Part shown: positions 1 through 7,626 of the stretch, one piece after another
Numbering within the stretch: the first letter of the stretch is position 1
How the letters are laid out: each line of letters starts with the position of its first letter
Notes under the pieces: model-generated
Databases searched by the model: none
What the model was told of the DNA's origin: nothing
Seen by the model: only the letters and a program-made list of their open reading frames with translations
Position numbers and translations under genes: made by a program
NCBI GenBank assembly: GCA_002344075.1
Contig: DDTM01000024.1
Span: 10,337-63,205 of the forward strand
DNA: 52,869 nucleotides
From: Bacteroidetes bacterium UBA2364
Lineage (GTDB): Bacteria > Bacteroidota > Rhodothermia > Rhodothermales > UBA2364
Direction of reading: 5' to 3'

Positions 1-89
1 CGGCAGATGCACGCATCAAAGCTGTTCAGGTGAAGCCTGGGGATGCTGTTGGGAAAAATGCCGTTCTGATTTCTTTTGAAAAAGACTAA
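1..89 (+). CDS. Biotin/lipoyl carrier domain, C-terminal end (partial)
   Basis: The window opens inside a plus-strand gene whose last 28 codons end at a TAA at 87-89. The peptide contains IKAVQVKPGDAVGKNAVLI, which fits the last strands of a biotinyl/lipoyl attachment domain (a V.PGDxVxxxxxL turn after the modified lysine), as at the C-terminus of biotin carboxyl carrier proteins of acetyl-, propionyl- or pyruvate carboxylases. The modified lysine lies upstream of the window, so the parent enzyme cannot be named. The stop is 17 bases before menG, which suggests cotranscription with menG and mrp. Confidence 0.6.
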   Translation, partial: ADARIKAVQVKPGDAVGKNAVLISFEKD

Positions 90-106
90 AACCGAAATAA
101 AACCAT

Positions 107-823
107 ATGCGCCCTCCCATAGGACAAGTTGAAGGTAAAAAACAGGCTGTTGAACAGATGTTTGATACCATTGCGCCACGATACGATCTCCTGAACCGTG
201 TGCTGAGTATGGGGATAGACCAAGGATGGAGAAGGCGTGTGGTTGCTTTGCTCAGTGAAGATAAACCTCGCAAAATCTTGGATGTAGCAACTGGAACCGC
301 CGATCTAGCTCTTGCCTCCATGCGGCTACAGCCCGAACACATTACTGGTGTGGATATTGCGGAGGGCATGTTGGAAATGGGACGAAAAAAAATTGCCGCA
401 CTGGATTTGTCCGACAAAATTACATTGCAACGGGGCGATTCGGAAAACCTGCCGTTTGAAGACAATCGGTTTGATGCGGTCACGGTTGCCTTTGGTGTGC
501 GTAATTTCGAGAACTTGTATGCGGGTCTCTCCGAAATGCGACGTGTTTTACGGCCCGGTGGGAAGTTGGTGGTTTTGGAATTTAGCAAACCAAGCCACTT
601 TCCGGTTAAGCAACTGTATTCGTTCTACTTTAGGCAGGTGCTACCACGGGTGGGGAGTACGGTTTCGGGTGTCTCTGGGCCTTACCAATACCTCAACGAG
701 TCTGCAATGGCTTTTCCGGATGGTAAGGATTTTCTGGCAGAGTTGACCAAAGCCGGATACCGTACCGTTACTGCCGAACCACAAACTTTTGGAATTGCTA
801 CCATTTATACCGCTATTAAATAA
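107..823 (+). CDS. menG: Demethylmenaquinone methyltransferase (MenG/UbiE)
   Basis: This 238-residue protein is a class I SAM-dependent methyltransferase of the UbiE/MenG family, which methylates demethylmenaquinone in the last step of menaquinone synthesis. The family N-terminus (Q..VEQMFDTIAPRYDLLNRVLS) is followed by SAM motif I (ILDVATGTADLAL, near residue 60), an acidic residue after the next strand (GVDIAEGML), and the family signature FDAVTVAFGVRNFEN near residue 125. Length is normal. Menaquinone rather than ubiquinone is inferred from the apparent phylum. It follows the biotin-carrier gene by 17 bases and precedes mrp by 14, so the three probably form one transcript. Confidence 0.93.
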   Translation: MRPPIGQVEGKKQAVEQMFDTIAPRYDLLNRVLSMGIDQGWRRRVVALLSEDKPRKILDVATGTADLALASMRLQPEHITGVDIAEGMLEMGRKKIAALDLSDKITLQRGDSENLPFEDNRFDAVTVAFGVRNFENLYAGLSEMRRVLRPGGKLVVLEFSKPSHFPVKQLYSFYFRQVLPRVGSTVSGVSGPYQYLNESAMAFPDGKDFLAELTKAGYRTVTAEPQTFGIATIYTAIK

Positions 824-837
824 ACGTTTAACCGTTC

Positions 838-1935
838 ATGCCTGTCATCACAACCGAATCCGTTTTAAAAGCCCTCTCTACGGTCATTGAACCCGACCTT
901 CACCGTGATCTGGTTAGCCTAAACATGATTAAAAATGTTCAGGTCTCTGGTCATCACATTTCGTTTTCGGTGGAATTGACCACCCCCGCTTGTCCACTTA
1001 AAGAGTTGATTGAACGGGATTGTCGACAGGCGCTTTATCGTCATTTTGGGGACGAAGTGGTGGTGGAAATCACCATGACAGCAGATGTATCGCGGGGGAA
1101 TCGTTTGATGGAGACCAATGTCCTCCCCGAAGTGCGCAATATTGTGGCCGTGGCGTCGGGGAAAGGTGGCGTCGGGAAGAGTACGGTAGCAGCTAATTTG
1201 GCCGTTGCTTTGGCTCAGACAGGTGCACGGGTGGGCTTGGTAGATACGGATATTTACGGACCCTCTGTCCCTACGATGTTTGGTGCAACAGAGGTGCGGC
1301 CTCGTGTAAATGCCGATCGAAAAATCATTCCAATCGAACAGTACGGTGTTAAGTTGCTTTCAATGGGCTTTTTGGTGGATCCGGATCAGGCGGCAATTTG
1401 GCGTGGTCCGATGGTGACGTCGGCAGTTCAGCAATTTATCCGAGATGCAGAATGGGGGGCGTTGGATTATTTGTTGTTGGATTTACCGCCCGGAACCGGA
1501 GATATCCAGTTGACGCTCGTGCAAACGGTTCCGATTACGGGCGCGGTGATTGTCTCTACGCCACAAGAAGTGGCACTGGCCGATGCCCGGCGCGGCGTGG
1601 CGATGTTTCAAAAAGTGAATGTACCTGTTTTGGGATTTGTGGAGAATATGGCGTACTTTACGCCGCCTGACCTCCCTGACCGGAAATATTACTTATTTGG
1701 AGAAGGAGGAGCAAAACGCCTCGCGGCAAAAATGCAAGTACCCCTTCTTGGAGAAATTCCCATTGAACAGATTGTGCGTGAATCGGGTGATGATGGGGCT
1801 CCTGTGGTCATGAGTCATCCGGGCAGTCTGTCTGCCGCTGCATTTCGGTATGCCGCAGAAGAGACGGCGCGGGTAATCGCTGTGCTAAATGCGGAAAATG
1901 GGAACGAAGCCCCCATTTTTGAGATTGAGGCATAA
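838..1935 (+). CDS. mrp: Mrp/ApbC-type Fe-S cluster carrier ATPase
   Basis: The 365-residue protein has an N-terminal MIP18/DUF59 domain (about residues 5-80, with the conserved TPACPLK cysteine at 52) and a C-terminal P-loop ATPase domain. The deviant Walker A motif SGKGGVGKS is at 108-116 and DTDIYGPSVPTMFG follows. Members of this family load Fe-S clusters onto apoproteins. The segment after GFVENM, which in proteobacterial and archaeal homologues carries the CxxC that bridges a dimer-bound cluster, reads AYFTPPDLPDRKYY and has no cysteine; only Cys52 and Cys62 remain in the chain. A similar cysteine-free segment is, to my recollection, common in Bacteroidota. A hairpin terminator follows. 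Confidence 0.93.
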   Translation: MPVITTESVLKALSTVIEPDLHRDLVSLNMIKNVQVSGHHISFSVELTTPACPLKELIERDCRQALYRHFGDEVVVEITMTADVSRGNRLMETNVLPEVRNIVAVASGKGGVGKSTVAANLAVALAQTGARVGLVDTDIYGPSVPTMFGATEVRPRVNADRKIIPIEQYGVKLLSMGFLVDPDQAAIWRGPMVTSAVQQFIRDAEWGALDYLLLDLPPGTGDIQLTLVQTVPITGAVIVSTPQEVALADARRGVAMFQKVNVPVLGFVENMAYFTPPDLPDRKYYLFGEGGAKRLAAKMQVPLLGEIPIEQIVRESGDDGAPVVMSHPGSLSAAAFRYAAEETARVIAVLNAENGNEAPIFEIEA

Positions 1936-1985
1936 AGGAAACGTGTGTGGCGCGTAAGGTGTTTTTTGCAGCTTAAACGTTTCTT

Positions 1986-2026
1986 CACCCACCGAAAAAG
2001 CCTCTTTTTGTTTCTTTGGGTGTTTT
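1986..2026 (+). terminator. Intrinsic terminator after mrp
   Basis: Outer arms CACCCA (1986-1991) and TGGGTG (2017-2022) enclose a second stem, AAAAAG paired with CTTTTT, and are followed by TTTT. It lies 51 bases past the mrp stop and just upstream of the sigma-54-like promoter. Confidence 0.6.
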
Positions 2027-2035
2027 CTTGAATTT

Positions 2036-2050
2036 TGGCACGATTTGTGC
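2036..2050 (+). promoter_or_regulatory. Sigma-54-type (-24/-12) promoter
   Basis: TGGCACG at 2036-2042, four bases, then GTGC at 2047-2050. This matches the sigma-54 consensus TGGCACG-N4-TTGC at 10 of 11 positions, with the required 10 bases between the GG and GC dinucleotides. The predicted start near 2062 leaves a leader of about 18 bases before the ATG at 2080. The same bases also form a GGCAC/GTGCC inverted repeat. No enhancer-binding activator gene is seen in the window. Confidence 0.5.
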
Positions 2051-2079
2051 CCAACGTCTTATAGGTAAATCCCATTCCT

Positions 2080-3255
2080 ATGAGACGTTTTTTTGTTTCC
2101 AGCCTGTTGGTTTTTTTTGCTGCTTGCGATTCTTGGGTACAAGATGTACCAGACCCTGCCGGTGTTTTGTCGGAGGAGGCCCTGTCCACCGAAATCCATA
2201 TTCCGGCTCAGGTAGCGGCGTTACACAACACCTTTGCTGAATCTTTTGGCGCTCTTTCTTTATGGTCCGATATGGTTTCAGACGCCGTAGAACCAGGCGA
2301 GGGAGCAGCCGCTTCGCTTCGGGACGTGATGGAATTGGAACAACGTAACATTTCACCCGCCAACATGTATTCCAGCGAAGCCTTCCACTTGGTGTATCAA
2401 CTTCGTTATTTATCGGATGCCCTGCGAGCGAGGATAGAAAAAATTGGCCCATTCAAGGATCTGGCACTTCGGAATAGGGCGATGTATTATGCATATTTGT
2501 ACAAGGGAATAAGTCGTTATTTCTTAGCGGCATATTTCGGTATGAATGAAGGCGGAGCGGGCGTTCCCATCGAGTCTGGTAAATTGGTTGCGTCAAATAT
2601 ACTTTTCTCGGAAGCCTTAGCGTCTTTCGAGGCTGCGCAACCTTTTGCGCTTTCTGCCACTGATGGCCGGTTGTTGCAAACGTTGCGTGCTCGAGTGTAT
2701 CTCCTCACCGATGAACCTTTAAAGGCACTCATGGCTGCCCAAAATGGGCTAAAACCAGGTGATGTACCGTTTCGGGTGCTTTTTTCGGAAAGTGCTCCCA
2801 ATCCTTGGTTCACTAACCGAACCATTGTTATGTTACCGATGCGTTTAGCAGGGATTGTCAAATTAATACCCGAAGAAGCGGCCCGAATTCCCGTAGAGGA
2901 AGTTCGGACTCTTGGCAAAACGGTGTTCAGGGTATCCAAATATAGCAATCGGACCACGCCCATGGTTTTTGCATCTTGGCAAGAAAATGAACTGATACTT
3001 GCAGAATTGGAGTTACCACAAAATGTACAAAGTGCGCGGGCGCGGGTTAATAGTGTTCGGTCTATTTACGATTTATCGCCGCTTACCCAACTTTCTGCAC
3101 AAGGTGTGCTCGACGAACGGGAGCGCACGTTGTTTGGAACAGGTCTGCGGTTGTTGGATCAGCGCCGCAATAACCTGTGGCCACCCTCGTCTGGCCAGTG
3201 GCAGTATCTCCCCGTAAGTGCTGTGGAGCGTAGCCGTAATCCAAACCTGAACTAA
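2080..3255 (+). CDS. SusD/RagB-like outer-membrane lipoprotein (orphan)
   Basis: The 391-residue product starts with a lipoprotein signal, MRRFFVSSLLVFFAAC, with the lipid-acceptor Cys at 16. The middle is helical and TPR-like. The C-terminus has two marks of the SusD/RagB family: an ERxxLFGxGLRLLDQRR segment near residue 345 and an ending YLPVSAVERSRNPNLN, like the usual YLPIP..E...NPNL. SusD proteins cap TonB-dependent SusC transporters and bind glycans or other nutrients. No SusC or TonB receptor gene is adjacent: mrp lies upstream and an unrelated convergent gene downstream. The ligand is unknown. Transcription may depend on the sigma-54-like promoter at 2036-2050. Similarity is weak over the N-terminal half. 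Confidence 0.65.
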   Translation: MRRFFVSSLLVFFAACDSWVQDVPDPAGVLSEEALSTEIHIPAQVAALHNTFAESFGALSLWSDMVSDAVEPGEGAAASLRDVMELEQRNISPANMYSSEAFHLVYQLRYLSDALRARIEKIGPFKDLALRNRAMYYAYLYKGISRYFLAAYFGMNEGGAGVPIESGKLVASNILFSEALASFEAAQPFALSATDGRLLQTLRARVYLLTDEPLKALMAAQNGLKPGDVPFRVLFSESAPNPWFTNRTIVMLPMRLAGIVKLIPEEAARIPVEEVRTLGKTVFRVSKYSNRTTPMVFASWQENELILAELELPQNVQSARARVNSVRSIYDLSPLTQLSAQGVLDERERTLFGTGLRLLDQRRNNLWPPSSGQWQYLPVSAVERSRNPNLN

Positions 3256-3273
3256 ATAAATATGTGTGTATAA

Positions 3274-3304
3274 GTGGGAAGCAATCTTTGTGGTTACCTC
3301 CCAC
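3274..3304. terminator. Possible hairpin between convergent genes
   Basis: GTGGGA (3274-3279) pairs with TCCCAC (3299-3304) across a 19-base loop, between the stop of the SusD-like gene and the stop of the convergent oxidoreductase gene. There is no clear T tract on either side, so terminator function is weakly supported. Confidence 0.3.
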
Positions 3305-3315
3305 CTGCGATACGA

Positions 3316-3894
3316 TTACCGAATTAAAGCCCCTGTATCTTCAATTTTCCTCAACCACTTTTCTTTGGAGGCGACCGATAAATGGCGCATGGAGGAAATC
3401 GAAGTGGTATAGATCGGCCCAAAGCCGCAAAAACCCAAAATAGCACGTTTCATGATGGTTTGCCCAGCGCTTCGGTACATGAGCCAGTCATACCAACCAG
3501 GGGTATCCATTGTCGTAATGATTCGGGCGGTTTTTCCTTTAAGATGTCTGTCCCACATTGGGTTGTCTTTTCGGTAATTAAATGCAAAGCCTGGCAACAT
3601 CACTCTGTCTATGAATCCCTTCAGCAGGGCAGGCATAAAACCCCACCAGATGGGATAGATCCAAACTACATGTTCTGCCCATTGGATTGTGGCTTGGGCA
3701 GCGACAAGATCCGCCTCCAAATCTTTATGGCTGGAATATCCCACTTCAAGATCTAAGTCGAAGTGGAGGCTGTGCAAAGTGATTTGTTGTACTGTCGCGC
3801 CGCTTTTTTCGGCTCCTTTGCGATAAGCGGCCGCGATTGCGTCAGAAAAACTGGATTTCTTTGGATTTCCTTGGATGATTAGTATGTTTTTCAT
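3316..3894 (-). CDS. NAD(P)H-dependent flavodoxin-fold oxidoreductase
   Basis: The 192-residue protein belongs to the flavodoxin_2 family of FMN/FAD quinone or nitro reductases (KefF/MdaB-like). Visible marks are the N-terminal strand and flavin-phosphate loop (ILIIQGNPKKSSFSDAIA), the WAEHVVWIYPIWWGFMPALLKGFIDRV block near residues 73-97, and the GKTARIITTMDTPGWYDW strand and loop near 120. These enzymes usually carry out two-electron reduction of quinones. The gene is the last of a TetR, membrane protein, oxidoreductase series and starts 10 bases after the membrane gene stops, so cotranscription is likely. That suggests a role in an inducible response to a quinone or other electrophile, which is an inference. 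Confidence 0.85.
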   Translation of the reverse strand: MKNILIIQGNPKKSSFSDAIAAAYRKGAEKSGATVQQITLHSLHFDLDLEVGYSSHKDLEADLVAAQATIQWAEHVVWIYPIWWGFMPALLKGFIDRVMLPGFAFNYRKDNPMWDRHLKGKTARIITTMDTPGWYDWLMYRSAGQTIMKRAILGFCGFGPIYTTSISSMRHLSVASKEKWLRKIEDTGALIR

Positions 3895-3904
3895 GGTATT
3901 AGGG

Positions 3905-4876
3905 CTATTGGATGAAGGTGTGTGTATGGTTTTTGTTGTTTTGAACTTGGAGGCGAGGCGTTTTTTGTCCGATGAACCACCAGGTAAACATGATACCGAC
4001 GAGCCACAATCCGAGTATCCACAACGTTTCGGTGGAGGGTTGCGTGATGGATTCTTGTTTCAGGGCCTGCCAAACGGAGAGGGAAAACAGCGCAAGGTAC
4101 CCAATACCCGCCAGATTTATTTTACGCATCGCCTCTATACGGGCCATAAGCTCTCGTTCAGACATCCAAATGGCAAAAAGGGGTAAGATTTGGATGGCGT
4201 GAATGCCAATGAAGTGTGCTACTCTTAAGTCTCCAAATGTGATGCTCCAGTTCAAGAATGGAAGCCCCGTGCCGCCATCGGGTGCCCCTACGGTATGGGA
4301 TCCCATCAAGGCTATTTGTTGACCGGATTGCAAAGCAGCCAACTGCATTTCGCTTGGGATGGACATTAAAAAGCCTACCAACATGCCCGACAATGCACTG
4401 ATAAACCCCCATATGACTCCCCGTTTAAGGAGATCATCTCCTGTTTTTTGGCGCATAAACCAAATCATTAGCACAAGATTCATCGCCCAGAAGACTGAAA
4501 TTCCAATTGCCATGGCATTGAAAATCAGTAAATCTTCCAAGGTCTCTGCGTTAAAATGAGAAGGCCGTGCCCGAAATGCTTGAACGTATATGAGCACCAT
4601 TTCTATCGCGAGCATCATCCCCGAAATATCCAAAACCAACTTCGTCCGACGCGGTGTCGGGCTTAAATATCGCGGTAAAGCCAAGAGGGTTAAGGCATAC
4701 AATAGGCCGGAAAGGGTGAACTTAAGGGGCTTAATCCATGCGTTTATGCCCATCACCAAGCGGTCATCTGTTGCCCAAGCGAAAGCCAGAACGGGGATTA
4801 AGAGGATCATCGCCACGCTGTAATAGGTCAGGATTGGGCTGATGATGCTGTTTTTTGAAATCCAATTTTTAATCAT
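3905..4876 (-). CDS. Conserved eight-helix membrane protein in TetR operon
   Basis: This 323-residue protein has about eight predicted transmembrane helices, for example around residues 12-34, 47-70, 80-100, 118-143, 155-172, 218-240, 255-275 and 285-303. A loop with the glycine-rich stretch GAPDGGTGLPFLNWS lies between helices five and six, and IGIHAIQILP follows in helix six. I do not recognise a named family with known function. It sits between a TetR regulator and a flavodoxin-fold reductase, and a copy of the putative TetR operator (4909-4920) lies 33 bases before its start. This makes it a likely regulated target: a membrane redox partner, carrier or permease are all possible. Confidence 0.7.
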   Translation of the reverse strand: MIKNWISKNSIISPILTYYSVAMILLIPVLAFAWATDDRLVMGINAWIKPLKFTLSGLLYALTLLALPRYLSPTPRRTKLVLDISGMMLAIEMVLIYVQAFRARPSHFNAETLEDLLIFNAMAIGISVFWAMNLVLMIWFMRQKTGDDLLKRGVIWGFISALSGMLVGFLMSIPSEMQLAALQSGQQIALMGSHTVGAPDGGTGLPFLNWSITFGDLRVAHFIGIHAIQILPLFAIWMSERELMARIEAMRKINLAGIGYLALFSLSVWQALKQESITQPSTETLWILGLWLVGIMFTWWFIGQKTPRLQVQNNKNHTHTFIQ

Positions 4877-4908
4877 TTGCGTTATTTATAAGAATGGATA
4901 TAATTAAA

Positions 4909-4920
4909 GTAACACTGTTT
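4909..4920. promoter_or_regulatory. Second putative TetR operator
   Basis: GTAACACTGTTT lies in the 71-base gap between tetR and the membrane protein gene. With the preceding A it shares the 12-mer AGTAACACTGTT exactly with the minus strand of the palindrome before tetR. One arm has decayed (TTT instead of TAC), so it is an asymmetric version of the same site. Confidence 0.55.
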
Positions 4921-4947
4921 GGTATTTAGCAAAAAAACAAGTATAGC

Positions 4948-5577
4948 CTAAAAAGTTTTTGGAAGCGAACACAAAGATGCCTCTATGACGGTCGTCGGGA
5001 ACATGTCTGGGCAAGAAATCCCAAGAGAGGCAATACCATGAACTTGTGCCCATAAAAATGAAGCAACATACTGTGGATTGACTTCAGGTGGGAAAAGGCC
5101 TTGGTTTTGGCCGGAAATAACGACTTCTTCTACAATCATTGGCCCAACGTAGGCATTCCCAGCAAGTTTTAAGCGCTCATATAGGCGCGAAAGAAGGTCG
5201 CCGCGTTCCATGAATAGCAAACGATACTGTACAGGATGGTCCAGTGCAAATTGAACATAGGCCCGTCCGATGGCTTCCAGTTGTTCTGTGGGATGTGTGT
5301 GCTTTTGTCGCGCCGAGTCTAAAGCGGCGCTAAAGGATTGAAATGCGGTCTCGAACAACGAAAAAATGAGATCGTCCTTGTCTCTAAAATACCGATAGAT
5401 GGTGGTTGGGGCATATCCAATGCCTTCCGCCACTTCCCTTAAGGAAAATCCTTCGTACCCCCGTTCCGAAAGCTGGCGCGTAGCTTCCTCATGGATCATG
5501 TTTTGCATGTTCTCACGGCGTTGCTGGCGGCGTTGGCGGCTTGCTTCCCGAATACGTTCTGCCCGCGTTATCGTCAT
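4948..5577 (-). CDS. TetR/AcrR-family transcriptional regulator
   Basis: With the start at 5577 (MTITRAERIR) the protein has 209 residues. The N-terminal helix-turn-helix is typical of TetR: ATRQLSERGYEGFSLREVAEGIGYAPTTIYRYFRDKDDLIFSLFE, about residues 30-75. The C-terminal ligand domain contains YVQFALDHPVQYRLLFM, as in WHG-type TetR regulators. An in-frame upstream ATG at 5652 is rejected because the extension would cover the promoter and operator at 5609-5652. The gene probably represses itself and the two downstream genes through matching operators at 5609-5621 and 4909-4920. The inducer is unknown. Confidence 0.9.
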   Translation of the reverse strand: MTITRAERIREASRQRRQQRRENMQNMIHEEATRQLSERGYEGFSLREVAEGIGYAPTTIYRYFRDKDDLIFSLFETAFQSFSAALDSARQKHTHPTEQLEAIGRAYVQFALDHPVQYRLLFMERGDLLSRLYERLKLAGNAYVGPMIVEEVVISGQNQGLFPPEVNPQYVASFLWAQVHGIASLGISCPDMFPTTVIEASLCSLPKTF

Positions 5578-5608
5578 CTGGAAATTAAAATGTTGGGATA
5601 TTATTATT

Positions 5609-5621
5609 GTAACAGTGTTAC
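5609..5621. promoter_or_regulatory. TetR operator (autoregulatory palindrome)
   Basis: GTAACAGTGTTAC is a GTAAC-AGT-GTTAC inverted repeat located 31 bases upstream of the tetR start and immediately downstream of a -10-like element. Bound repressor would cover the transcription start. The same core recurs at 4909-4920. Confidence 0.6.
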
Positions 5622-5622
5622 T

Positions 5623-5652
5623 AAAATAGTGATCTGTATCATACTTTGTCAA
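5623..5652 (-). promoter_or_regulatory. Sigma-70-like promoter of tetR
   Basis: On the minus strand TTGACA (5647-5652), 18 bases, then TATTTT (5623-5628). The -35 box is perfect, the -10 has TA and the final T, and the operator starts right after the -10. The leader to the ATG at 5577 would be about 35-40 bases. Confidence 0.45.
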
Positions 5653-5723
5653 GATGAAAAGGCCGTAAATTCATATATCAGGAAAAATGCCCTGTTTATT
5701 CTTGGGTAAGAGGCTTTTTTACC

Positions 5724-7472
5724 TCATGGAATAGAGAGCCGTAGATCCAAAACCGTGAGTTGTGTAGACTTTTGGCCTTGAAAATGACTCTCATCTAAGG
5801 TACATGCCAGATCGAGCACCGTACCATCGGGCAGGTGTGCCCATGCATCCGCTTTGTTCCATGCCACGCAGCGGGCCTCGGTGCCATTTTGCCGTACCAC
5901 AAACGAAAGGTGGCGTTCCTTTATAACACGGGGAGAACCTTTCAGGATGACCTTGCGCAGCAGGAAGCGTGGTTCTTCATTCATTCGGCCAAAAGGAGCC
6001 ATAGCCTGTAATGCGGCACGAGTAGCTAAGTTCATTGTAGTCAATTGGACCTCTGCATCCAAATGCAATCTCGGAACCAAGTCTTCTTCGGCCAAGTGTT
6101 CGGTGGCAAACGCCATCATTGTTTCTCTAAAAGATTCGAAGCGTGCAGAATGCAAGGTGAGACCGGCTGCCATTGCATGCCCCCCAAAGCGTTCGAAGAA
6201 ATGGGCATGTTGTGCAAGCGCGCCATGAAGGTCAAAATTTTCGATAGAGCGTGCAGAGCCAGTAGAAAATCCGTCTTCTCGTTGCTGTAACAAAATGGTA
6301 GGCTTATGGAATCGCTCGACAATCCTACTGGCTGCGATTCCCAAAATGCCCGCGTGCCATTCCCTGCTTTGCAGTATAATAATGCGGGTATCAGGGTTCT
6401 GATAGCCCGCTTGCAAAATCTGGTCTTCCGCCTGTTGTGTCATTTCTCCCTGTCTGATTTGACGGGATTGATTGACTTCGTTCAGGTGTTGGCTCAAAGC
6501 GAAGGCTCGTTCTCCGGTGGCCGTTGTCAGTAGTTCTAATGCTTCTTTTGCATGACCCAACCGCCCACAGGCATTGAGGCGTGGCCCTAGCACAAATCCG
6601 ATTTGGGTTGCTTCGATGGCCCTCTTTAATAAACCAGAAGCCTCGATTAAGGCATTGAGACCTTCGAAAGGGGTCTTGTTGATGTGTGCTAAGCCATAAC
6701 GAACAATAGTTCGGTTTTCACCAAGGAGGGGCACAATATCTGCTACTGTACCCATTGCGGCCAATGGCAGTAGGTTAAGGAGCATTTCCCGAATTTCGGT
6801 GGGTAATTTATCTGACTTGCACCATTGTCTGGCCACCTCCCATGCCAATTTCCACGCCACGCCTGCACCGCATAGCTCTCCAAAAGGATAGGTTTTTTTT
6901 CCACTTTCGGTTAATCTTGGGTGAACCAGCGCATAGGCTTGGGGGAGGGTGGGCGCCCGTTCGTGATGATCGGTTATGATGAGGTCGCAGTTAGCATCTA
7001 CCACCGAGGCCACTTCGTCAACCGCCGTAATTCCACAATCCACCGTAATAATAAGCCTGACCTCGCGGTTTACTAATTTCTGAAGGGCTTCTTTGTTCAA
7101 TCCATAACCTTCTTCCAAACGGTGTGGAATATAGCGAATGACTTTTAATGTTGGTTGAAGGGTACGAAACATGTGCCACAGAATCGCCGAGGCCGTCACC
7201 CCATCCACGTCATAGTCTCCATAGATAGCGATGCGCTCGTGGTTTTGTAGGGCATGGACAATACGATTGGCCGCACGTGTCATATCGTGCATTTGAGCTG
7301 GATCGTGAAGGTCCGACATCTTCGGGTGGAGAAAAGTTTGTACCTCTGGAACCGAATCAAAGCCGCGATGCAATAGAAGATGCCCGACCAATGGGGGTAG
7401 GGAGAGGGTTTTAGCAAAGGGAACCGCCTGTGGGTGAACAGCGGAAACCGTCCAGTGTTTGGAATGGATCAT
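5724..7472 (-). CDS. recJ: Single-stranded-DNA-specific exonuclease RecJ
   Basis: The 582-residue protein carries the RecJ/DHH set: DYDVDG at 86-91, ITVDCGI near 142-148, LIITDHHE with the DHH at 168-170, and the DHHA1 glycine motif GGHAMAAGL near 440. A C-terminal OB-like region with the VVRQNGTEARCVAWNKAD segment follows. RecJ degrades single-stranded DNA 5' to 3' in RecFOR recombination, mismatch and base excision repair. Length is normal. It is the last gene of a minus-strand run with an unrecognised protein and an FAD enzyme, but a 154-base gap separates it from the upstream gene. recR, from the same pathway, lies 2.4 kb away on the other strand. Confidence 0.96.
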   Translation of the reverse strand: MIHSKHWTVSAVHPQAVPFAKTLSLPPLVGHLLLHRGFDSVPEVQTFLHPKMSDLHDPAQMHDMTRAANRIVHALQNHERIAIYGDYDVDGVTASAILWHMFRTLQPTLKVIRYIPHRLEEGYGLNKEALQKLVNREVRLIITVDCGITAVDEVASVVDANCDLIITDHHERAPTLPQAYALVHPRLTESGKKTYPFGELCGAGVAWKLAWEVARQWCKSDKLPTEIREMLLNLLPLAAMGTVADIVPLLGENRTIVRYGLAHINKTPFEGLNALIEASGLLKRAIEATQIGFVLGPRLNACGRLGHAKEALELLTTATGERAFALSQHLNEVNQSRQIRQGEMTQQAEDQILQAGYQNPDTRIIILQSREWHAGILGIAASRIVERFHKPTILLQQREDGFSTGSARSIENFDLHGALAQHAHFFERFGGHAMAAGLTLHSARFESFRETMMAFATEHLAEEDLVPRLHLDAEVQLTTMNLATRAALQAMAPFGRMNEEPRFLLRKVILKGSPRVIKERHLSFVVRQNGTEARCVAWNKADAWAHLPDGTVLDLACTLDESHFQGQKSTQLTVLDLRLSIP

Positions 7473-7626
7473 GAGATGCGCTCCGATATATCGTGCCCAA
7501 ACATGTTTTAATGTTGATTTATGGAACCGAAGTAGTCAAAGAAGATAAGGGGGATACGAAGTCAAAGGCAAGTACCAATCCGGCTCCGAGGTTTGTGGTT
7601 GCATTAGGTATTCCGTGTGGGCTGCC

